DNA of 16,582 bases, from positions 1 through 16,582 of the forward strand of contig JALSQH010000266.1 of NCBI GenBank assembly GCA_026985515.1. The letters run 5' to 3'. Below are positions 10,658 through 16,582 of this stretch, piece by piece. Numbering within the stretch: the first letter of the stretch is position 1; each line of letters begins with the position of its first letter. The position numbers and the translations under genes were made by a program. Under the pieces are notes generated by a model that was not told the DNA's origin, made no database searches, and saw only the letters and a program-made list of their open reading frames with translations. Origin of the DNA: a bacterium (GTDB taxonomy: Bacteria; JALSQH01).

Positions 10658-13600
10658 ATGAGTTTCGTTCATCTTCATCTGCACACAGATTACAGTCTAC
10701 TTGATGGTGCAATAAGAATTGATGAACTTGTTGAAAGGGCCAGAGAATTCAATATGGAAGCTGTGGCAATTACTGACCATGGAAATATCTTTGGGGCTGT
10801 GGAGTTTTTTCTCAAGGCAAAGGAAAAGGGGCTCAAGCCCATAATTGGTGCTGAAATGTATCTTGCACATGGAAGCAGGTTTGATAAGAGAAAATTGCCC
10901 AATGGCGAACCTGCTTTCCACATTGTTCTCCTCGTTCAGAATAGAAAGGGGTATGTAAATCTCAATAAGTTATTGACTGCCTCCTATCTTGAAGGTTTTT
11001 ATATGAAGCCAAGGATTGATCTGGAACTTCTGAGAGAGCATAATGAAGGATTGATTGCTCTCAGCGCGTGTTTACAGGGACCTGTGGCGTATTATCTGAA
11101 AAATGATAATTATGATGAGGCAAAGAAATGGGCTGAGACTCTTGCTCTCATTTTCCCTGACAGATTTTATCTTGAATTACAGGAAAATGGAATTGAAGAG
11201 CAGAAAAAAGTTAACCAGGGGCTGCTGGAGCTGAGCAAGGAACTTTCCCTTCCCATTGTTGCAACCACTGATGCCCACTATCTGAGAAGGGAAGATGCTC
11301 CCTATCATGAAGTCTTACTGTGCCTCCAGACAAACAAGAGGCTGTCAGATGAAGACAGAATGAGGTTTCCCACAGATGAATTTTACTTCAAATCACCTGA
11401 AGAGATGAAGAAGGCATTTTCCTATGCTCCGGAGGCCATATCCAATACTGTGGAGATAGCGAGAAGAGTTGAGTTTGAATTTGACATTGAACATGTGCAT
11501 ATGCCCAGATTTCCTGTTCCTCCAGGGGAAAGCGAAGAATCTTACTTTGAAAAACTTGTATGGAAGGGTTTCAGGAAGAGGCTGGAGGAAATAAAGAAGA
11601 AAAAAGAATTTACAGAGGAAGATGAAAGAATCTACCAGGAGAGACTCAAAAAAGAAATCGAGATAATAAAGCAAAAAGGTTTTCCGGGATATTTTCTCAT
11701 TGTTCAGGATTTCATTAATCATGCGAGATCCCATGGAATTATGGTGGGACCGGGGAGAGGATCAGCTGCGGGAAGCCTTGTGGCTTACTCTCTGGGGATT
11801 ACAAGTATTGACCCCATTGAGTATGGACTGCTCTTTGAGCGTTTTTTAAATCCAGAGCGGAAAAGTTTGCCTGATATTGATGTGGATATTGAGAAGATTA
11901 AGAGAGAGCAGGTAATAGATTATCTGGCAGAAAGATACGGAGGTGAGGAATATATCAGCAGAATTATCACCTTTGGTGTGATGAAAACAAAGCAGGTGAT
12001 AAAGAATGTTGGAAGAGTTCTGGGTATACCCTTTCAGGAAGTTAACAGGCTTTCCAAGATGATTCCTGACAATGTTAAGAGTGTCGAAGATGTACTGAAA
12101 GAGGAGAGAATCAGAAAGATTGTGGATAAGGATCCAAGATTTCAGGAACTTTTTAACTATGCCCGGAAACTTGAAGGGTTAAAAAACAACGCCTCTACCC
12201 ATGCAGCTGGAATTGTTGTTGCAGATAAACCCCTCACGGAGTATCTCCCCCTATTTGTTCAGAGAGAGGAAAAACCCACCACACAGTTTGATAAGGATTA
12301 TGTTGAAAAGATTGGTCTTGTTAAATTTGATCTACTGGGACTGGCAACCCTGACACTTATTGAAACGACTCTTAAACTCATTGAAAAGTACAGGGGGGTT
12401 AAAATCAATCTTGATGAAATTCCCCTTGATGACCCTGAAACCTATAAGCTCCTCTCCTCGGGAGATACGGAAGGGGTATTTCAGCTTGAGAGTCAGGGAA
12501 TGAAGAGAATTCTTGTTGAACTTCAACCAACTAAGTTCACAGATATCATAGCTATTCTCGCTCTTTACAGACCTGGACCTATGCAGATGGTTCCCGATTT
12601 CATCAATAGAAAACATGGTCGCGTCCCAATTGAGTATCCTCATCCGGACCTCGAGCCAATTTTAAAGGAAACATATGGAATAATCGTATACCAGGAACAG
12701 GTTATGCAGATTGCCTCAGTTATGGCTGGTTATTCACTTGGAGAAGCGGACATTCTCCGCAGGGCAATGGGTAAGAAGAAAAAGGAATTGATGGAGCAGC
12801 AGAGGGAAAAGTTTATTGAAGGTGCCTTAAAGAAGGGTTACAGCAGGGAAAAGGCAGAAGAAATTTTTGCCCTGATCGAAAAATTTGCAGAGTATGGTTT
12901 TAACAAATCTCACAGTGCCGCCTATGGAGTTATCTCTTTCTGGACCGCTTATCTGAAAGCTCACTATCCCATTGAATTTATGACGGCTCTTCTCACTACC
13001 GAAGAGAAACCTGACAAGGTTGTTTCCTACATAAACTACTGCAGGAGCAGGGGAATTGAAATACTTCCCCCCGATATCAACAGGAGTGATAAGGATTTTA
13101 CCATTGAAGGTAACAGCATTCGCTTCGGTTTTAATGCCCTGAAGAATGTTGGGTCAAGTGCCATCTCTGCTATTTTAAAAGCAAGAAAAGAAGTTGGAGA
13201 GTTCAGGGACCTGTTCCATTTCTGTGAATCGGTGGACCTCAGAAAGGTGAACAAAAAAGTTATTGAAAGTTTGATTAAAGGGGGTGCTTTCGACAGCTTT
13301 GGTAAGAGCAGAGAGTGGCTTATGCGAAATATTGAAATAGCAATGGAATATGGTGAAAAGGTGAGAAAAACTAAAAAGACCGGTCAGGCTTCCCTTTTTG
13401 GTGGTACCAGTGAGGTTGAGGTAAACACTTTTGCCACAGTGGATGCTGGTCCATCCTGGAGTGAAGAACAGAAACTCCAGTATGAGAAGGAAATACTGGG
13501 CTTCTACCTGACGGGCCACCCACTATCAAGGTACAGGGAGTACATAGAGCTTTTTTCCAATGCGACAACAAGTACATTGTCTGAGAGGGAAGATGGTGAT

Positions 13601-14101
13601 TTCATAAAAATGGTGGTGATGTTTGATAAGGTTGAGATAAAGAAGTCCAAAAATCAGAAAGAGTTTGCAAGAGTTGTTCTTGAGGATATGTTTGGTTCGG
13701 TGAACGGAATTATCTGGTCAAATGTTCTTGATGATTTTGGGGGAGAAATAGTGGAAAACAGGGTTGTCTATGTTGAGGGACATCTTGATAAACAGGAAAA
13801 TGACATGACGCTGATAATTGAGAATATCGTTCCAATCGGGGAAATAATGAACAGAAAGATAAGAGAGATTAACATAATGTTGAAGGATGGAGAAGTAACT
13901 GAGGAAGGTATTAACTTTCTCAAGAAGATGATTGATAACCACCGTGGAAAGACAAGGCTTAATTTTCATCTGCTGAGGGACGAGAAAGAGATCATAGTTG
14001 AGGTTCCTGAAAGATACTGGGTTAATCCTTCAATGGAACTCATCAGAGCCATAAAGGATCGTTTTGGTGAGGACTCCATTGAGGCTGTAACGGGAGGTTA
14101 A
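10658..14101 (+). CDS. dnaE: DNA polymerase III alpha subunit
   Basis: DnaE is the replicative polymerase. The 1147 residues match the family. The N-terminal PHP domain (about 3-210) keeps a full set of metal ligands: His7, His9, Asp16, His41, Glu66, His88, Cys138, Asp204 and His206. The palm has 'GPGRGSAAGS', the catalytic pair Asp406 and Asp408 in 'PDIDVDIE', and the third Asp558 in 'KFDLLGL'. The usual Phe after DVD is Ile here. Later come 'ALYRPGPM', 'YQEQVMQIA' and 'NKSHSAAYG'. The clamp-binding motif is 'QASLF' (910-914), followed by an OB fold (about 980-1050) and a C-terminal tail. Translation starts three bases after guaA and the stop shares a base with hflX. No separate promoter is evident. 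Confidence 0.98.
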   Translation: MSFVHLHLHTDYSLLDGAIRIDELVERAREFNMEAVAITDHGNIFGAVEFFLKAKEKGLKPIIGAEMYLAHGSRFDKRKLPNGEPAFHIVLLVQNRKGYVNLNKLLTASYLEGFYMKPRIDLELLREHNEGLIALSACLQGPVAYYLKNDNYDEAKKWAETLALIFPDRFYLELQENGIEEQKKVNQGLLELSKELSLPIVATTDAHYLRREDAPYHEVLLCLQTNKRLSDEDRMRFPTDEFYFKSPEEMKKAFSYAPEAISNTVEIARRVEFEFDIEHVHMPRFPVPPGESEESYFEKLVWKGFRKRLEEIKKKKEFTEEDERIYQERLKKEIEIIKQKGFPGYFLIVQDFINHARSHGIMVGPGRGSAAGSLVAYSLGITSIDPIEYGLLFERFLNPERKSLPDIDVDIEKIKREQVIDYLAERYGGEEYISRIITFGVMKTKQVIKNVGRVLGIPFQEVNRLSKMIPDNVKSVEDVLKEERIRKIVDKDPRFQELFNYARKLEGLKNNASTHAAGIVVADKPLTEYLPLFVQREEKPTTQFDKDYVEKIGLVKFDLLGLATLTLIETTLKLIEKYRGVKINLDEIPLDDPETYKLLSSGDTEGVFQLESQGMKRILVELQPTKFTDIIAILALYRPGPMQMVPDFINRKHGRVPIEYPHPDLEPILKETYGIIVYQEQVMQIASVMAGYSLGEADILRRAMGKKKKELMEQQREKFIEGALKKGYSREKAEEIFALIEKFAEYGFNKSHSAAYGVISFWTAYLKAHYPIEFMTALLTTEEKPDKVVSYINYCRSRGIEILPPDINRSDKDFTIEGNSIRFGFNALKNVGSSAISAILKARKEVGEFRDLFHFCESVDLRKVNKKVIESLIKGGAFDSFGKSREWLMRNIEIAMEYGEKVRKTKKTGQASLFGGTSEVEVNTFATVDAGPSWSEEQKLQYEKEILGFYLTGHPLSRYREYIELFSNATTSTLSEREDGDFIKMVVMFDKVEIKKSKNQKEFARVVLEDMFGSVNGIIWSNVLDDFGGEIVENRVVYVEGHLDKQENDMTLIIENIVPIGEIMNRKIREINIMLKDGEVTEEGINFLKKMIDNHRGKTRLNFHLLRDEKEIIVEVPERYWVNPSMELIRAIKDRFGEDSIEAVTGG

Positions 14102-15222
14102 TGAATAGAAATCTGGAAGTGGAAAGGGAAAAAGCAGTAATAGTTTACGGTGTTCTGAAAAAGGATAAGAGCAATGTACGAGAATTTGTTTACGAGCTGA
14201 AGAGTCTTTCAGAAACTGCTGGTGCCAGAGTTCTTGAAGTTTTTGTTCAGAGAGTTGAGCGATTCAATCCATCACTGCTGGTAGGGAAAGGAAAATTAAA
14301 TGAAGTGAAAGAGTTTGTTCATAAAAATGGTATTGATGTGGTGATATTCGGGAATGATCTGACCCCCCTTCAGCATGAAAACCTCGAAGATTTCCTGAAA
14401 ACTAAGGTTGTTGACAGAACTGAGCTGATTCTTGACATATTTGCCCAGCATGCGAGAAGCAAAGAGGGTAAGATTCAGGTTGAACTTGCCCAGTTGAGAT
14501 ACAGGTTGAACCAGCTGGTTGGCAGAGGTAAAGAGTTATCAAGGCTGGGAGGTGGAATTGGAACAAGGGGTCCTGGTGAAACGAAACTTGAAGTTGATAG
14601 AAGAAGGATTAAAAACAGGATAAGCAAACTCCAGCGTGAACTCGAGAAAGTTAGAAAAAGTAGAGCAGAACAGAGAAAAGGGAGGAAAAGGTCTGGAATA
14701 CCCCATTTTGCACTGGTCGGATACACCAATGTTGGCAAATCTTCTCTTCTGAATCTGCTTGCAAAGAGCAATGTTCTTGTGGAAGATAAACTCTTCGCCA
14801 CTCTTGATCCAACTACCAGGAGAGTTTATATTGGGGATGGGATGGTTGTTCTGGTGAGTGATACTGTGGGTTTCATTGAAAATCTTCCTTCCGATCTTTT
14901 TGAGGCTTTCAAGGCCACTCTTGAGGAAATAGAAGAGGCGGATTATGTGATTCATGTAATTGACGCTTCAAATTTCGACATTGGAAGAGAGCTTGAGAGT
15001 GTAAACAGGATACTGAATCTCCTTGATGTGACCGATAAACCAGTCATTCATCTCTTCAACAAAATTGATCTGGTGGATGAGGAACTTTTAAGAAAGAAAT
15101 TCGAAAAGAGGTTAGAAAACAGCGTTTTTGTCTCAGTAAAGGAAAAAAGGGGGATCGAAGAGCTTAAAGAGATGATGAGAAAAATGGTGGAGAGGAAGAT
15201 AGATGAAATCAAGGTTGGTTAG
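14101..15222 (+). CDS. hflX: Ribosome-associated GTPase HflX
   Basis: HflX is a GTPase that binds the large ribosomal subunit and splits stalled or heat-damaged ribosomes. The N-terminal HflX domain includes 'NPSLLVGKGKL' (56-66), 'VVIFGNDLTPLQ' and 'VVDRTELILDIFAQHA'. A linker 'GGGIGTRGPGETKLE' (150-164) and a charged coiled coil (about 165-198) follow. The G domain has G1 'GYTNVGKS' (207-214), G3 'DTVG' (254-257) and G4 'NKID' (320-323). The 373 residues are normal for the short form. The ATG shares one base with the dnaE stop. GGGAGG at 14092-14097 leaves only three bases, so coupling to dnaE translation is likely. The end overlaps the next gene by 20 bases. Confidence 0.97.
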   Translation: MNRNLEVEREKAVIVYGVLKKDKSNVREFVYELKSLSETAGARVLEVFVQRVERFNPSLLVGKGKLNEVKEFVHKNGIDVVIFGNDLTPLQHENLEDFLKTKVVDRTELILDIFAQHARSKEGKIQVELAQLRYRLNQLVGRGKELSRLGGGIGTRGPGETKLEVDRRRIKNRISKLQRELEKVRKSRAEQRKGRKRSGIPHFALVGYTNVGKSSLLNLLAKSNVLVEDKLFATLDPTTRRVYIGDGMVVLVSDTVGFIENLPSDLFEAFKATLEEIEEADYVIHVIDASNFDIGRELESVNRILNLLDVTDKPVIHLFNKIDLVDEELLRKKFEKRLENSVFVSVKEKRGIEELKEMMRKMVERKIDEIKVG

Positions 15223-16231
15223 CATTGTAATTTTTATTTTACTGCTTTTTAAATTCGCATCAGATACTTATGCCCAGCAGTGCGTTATGACAAAGGGCTC
15301 TGCCATATTCAGAGAGAATGTTGAGGAGGGAATTGAAAGGGCAAAAAAGATAGCTCTGGCCAGGGGAGTTATAAAGGTTCTTGGGAAGAAAATACCACTG
15401 CAGTTTCTCAAAGCCAGATACGCTATTATAAAGAAGCATATTGTTAGTCGGGCGGAGGATTTTGCAACAGATGTTAAAGTCGTAAGAAAGATTATTCATG
15501 GACACTCTGTTAAACTTCTTTTGTGTGTCAAATGGAATGAAAATTTATTAACCACCACTCTTGAATCACTCACGATCATTCCTGAGGGGATTCTTCCTCC
15601 TCCTCTGCAACTGAAAATTGTGGTGAAAGATTTTAGTTTCCCTGTAACAGAAAAAGCTCTTTATTCTTTTTTATCTGACTATATCAGATCTTATGGCTTC
15701 CCCATTACAACGGATAATTACCGCTATGCTTTTCTAATTAAAGTGAGCTCCCGCCCCATCAGGCCTTTTCCACTTATTGTCTCTCCCTCTGAGATCAGAA
15801 TAAAACTTGTGGTTACCGGTAACAATAATTTCAGATTTAACTCTGGTGAGGTGGCACTGTATCCTTTTGCAACGTCTGATTTCATTATGGATGAAATAAA
15901 AAGTGTTATAAGAGAAGGACTTGAGAAGGTAAGGCTCAACTGGTTCATGCATATAAAGAAATTGAACAGACTTGTAATAACTGTTCCTGTGAAATTCAAA
16001 AATAAATTTGTAAGAATAATGACTGATCTCATGAAAAATTCAAGTTATGCTTCCCTCGTTAGGGCAGGACAATTTTTCCCTGATGCTCTTACTCTTGTGG
16101 TCTATTATGGAAAAAGTGTTTCAAAAGATGAGGTAATTGAAGAGATATCTTCCGTTCTTGCCCGGGATCTTGGATTGACATTGAAGAAGACGGAGGGTGG
16201 AATAGAAGTTGAAGAATCTGCATCGAAGTAA
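15203..16231 (+). CDS. Secreted protein with FlgT_N-like domain, function unknown
   Basis: The 342-residue product begins with a Sec signal peptide: Lys3 and Arg4, a hydrophobic core 'IVIFILLLF', and a likely cut after 'DTYA' before Gln25. Cys27 is not in a lipobox. Residues about 28-116 follow the pattern of the FlgT N-terminal/LPP20-like fold: a 'TKGSAIF' strand, a helix with 'GIERAKKIALARGVIKVLG', then 'HIVSRAEDF' and a 'HSVKLLLCVKWNENLL' strand pair. Cys27 and Cys108 may pair. The C-terminal two thirds are mixed alpha/beta with no motif I recognise and are highly basic. The ATG overlaps hflX by 20 bases; purine-rich AGAGGAAG (15191-15198) precedes it. Its own end is overlapped by the next exported protein. 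The context suggests an envelope role, possibly with the amidase; a flagellar role is not supported here. Confidence 0.8.
   Translation: MKSRLVSIVIFILLLFKFASDTYAQQCVMTKGSAIFRENVEEGIERAKKIALARGVIKVLGKKIPLQFLKARYAIIKKHIVSRAEDFATDVKVVRKIIHGHSVKLLLCVKWNENLLTTTLESLTIIPEGILPPPLQLKIVVKDFSFPVTEKALYSFLSDYIRSYGFPITTDNYRYAFLIKVSSRPIRPFPLIVSPSEIRIKLVVTGNNNFRFNSGEVALYPFATSDFIMDEIKSVIREGLEKVRLNWFMHIKKLNRLVITVPVKFKNKFVRIMTDLMKNSSYASLVRAGQFFPDALTLVVYYGKSVSKDEVIEEISSVLARDLGLTLKKTEGGIEVEESASK
16192..16200 (+). promoter_or_regulatory. Ribosome binding site for the TTG-started final gene
   Basis: GGAGGGTGG lies 8 bases before TTG at 16209 (measured from its last base) and within the preceding gene. It supports the unusual start codon. 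Confidence 0.55.
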
Positions 16232-16582
16232 AATTTTTATCATTTTTTTTGCTCTGGCTGTTTTGACTGTAAATCTTTACCCTTCTGCCTATTCCGATTA
16301 TCAAAAGGCGGAGTTTCAGAAAAAGAAATTGCTAAAGAATACCAGATTGAGGCAGTATCGAAGCAACTGGATAAAAGTAATAGATATGTTTCTTTCCATT
16401 CCCTCCAGATATCCTCATTCTCACTATATCTCCTGTGCGTATCTTGAAGCAGGAAAATTATACCTTCAACTTTTTAAATTTTCCCGTACGAAAAAAGACA
16501 GGGAGAGTGCCAGATATCTTTTCAGAAAAGCTTACAGAAGTGGAATCAAAAATGATTGTACTGCCGAAGCTCTTTACAGGGC
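16209..16582 (+). CDS. Probable N-acetylmuramoyl-L-alanine amidase, N-terminal signal peptide and TPR-like region (3'-truncated)
   Basis: The frame opens after a TAG at 16203-16205 and runs to the right edge (124 codons). No ATG gives a sensible start. TTG at 16209 gives a signal peptide 'MKNLHRSKIFIIFFALAV...' with a likely cut after 'SAYS', and a ribosome site lies upstream. The mature start 'DYQKAEFQKKKLL' and 'YRSNWIKVIDMFLSIPSRYP', then 'AYLEAGKLYLQLFKFS', match in style the TPR-like N-terminal region that precedes the Amidase_3 domain in many deltaproteobacterial cell-wall amidases. That family cleaves the amide bond between N-acetylmuramic acid and the peptide stem in the periplasm. 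The catalytic domain would lie beyond the window, so the amidase call is an inference. The gene overlaps the previous one by 23 bases. Confidence 0.6.
   Translation, partial: MKNLHRSKIFIIFFALAVLTVNLYPSAYSDYQKAEFQKKKLLKNTRLRQYRSNWIKVIDMFLSIPSRYPHSHYISCAYLEAGKLYLQLFKFSRTKKDRESARYLFRKAYRSGIKNDCTAEALYR

Noticed and set aside
12746-12760. Small inverted repeat GCGGA/TCCGC within dnaE.
   Set aside because: Only five pairs, inside a conserved coding region, with no supporting context.

Overview
This window reads almost entirely left to right on the + strand and is packed with protein genes. No gene-free stretch exceeds 100 bases, and no tRNA, rRNA, CRISPR array or insertion sequence is visible. The base composition is moderately AT-rich (roughly 40% G+C by eye). 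Ribosome binding sites are of the GGAG type. Two exported proteins with Sec signal peptides, one of them probably a peptidoglycan amidase, point to a bacterium, most likely a diderm. The amidase-like N-terminus and the companion genes recall Deltaproteobacteria-type lineages (Desulfobacterota and relatives), but the phylum cannot be fixed from this window alone.

Region 1 (2-4057) is the C-terminal part of a very large, probably extracellular protein whose start lies outside the window. It has three consecutive Ig-like modules of about 100 residues, each with a DKAGN motif and a pair of cysteines. A long beta-rich, propeller-like region follows, interrupted by what looks like a beta-sandwich domain. 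Region 2 (4058-4985) is a diacylglycerol-kinase-family lipid kinase. The best promoter match in front of it would start transcription at the ATG itself.

Region 3 (about 5009 to the right edge) looks like one compact operon of at least nine genes: acyl-CoA dehydrogenase, a stand-alone cyclic-nucleotide-binding-fold protein, a short Ppx/GppA phosphatase, guaB, guaA, dnaE, hflX, a secreted FlgT_N-like protein, and the start of a probable N-acetylmuramoyl-L-alanine amidase. Neighbouring genes either overlap (by 1, 4, 8, 1, 20 and 23 bases) or are 3 bases apart. A clear promoter and a strong ribosome binding site precede only the first gene.

The central genes share a guanine-nucleotide theme: Ppx/GppA can act on pppGpp or polyphosphate, GuaB and GuaA make GMP, and HflX is a ribosome-associated GTPase. 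DnaE is the replicative polymerase, and its PHP domain keeps all nine expected metal ligands. The last two genes act outside the cytoplasm. The parts least explained by known families are the large surface protein, the HTH-less cNMP-fold protein with a GC-rich hairpin inside its gene, and the secreted protein between hflX and the amidase.
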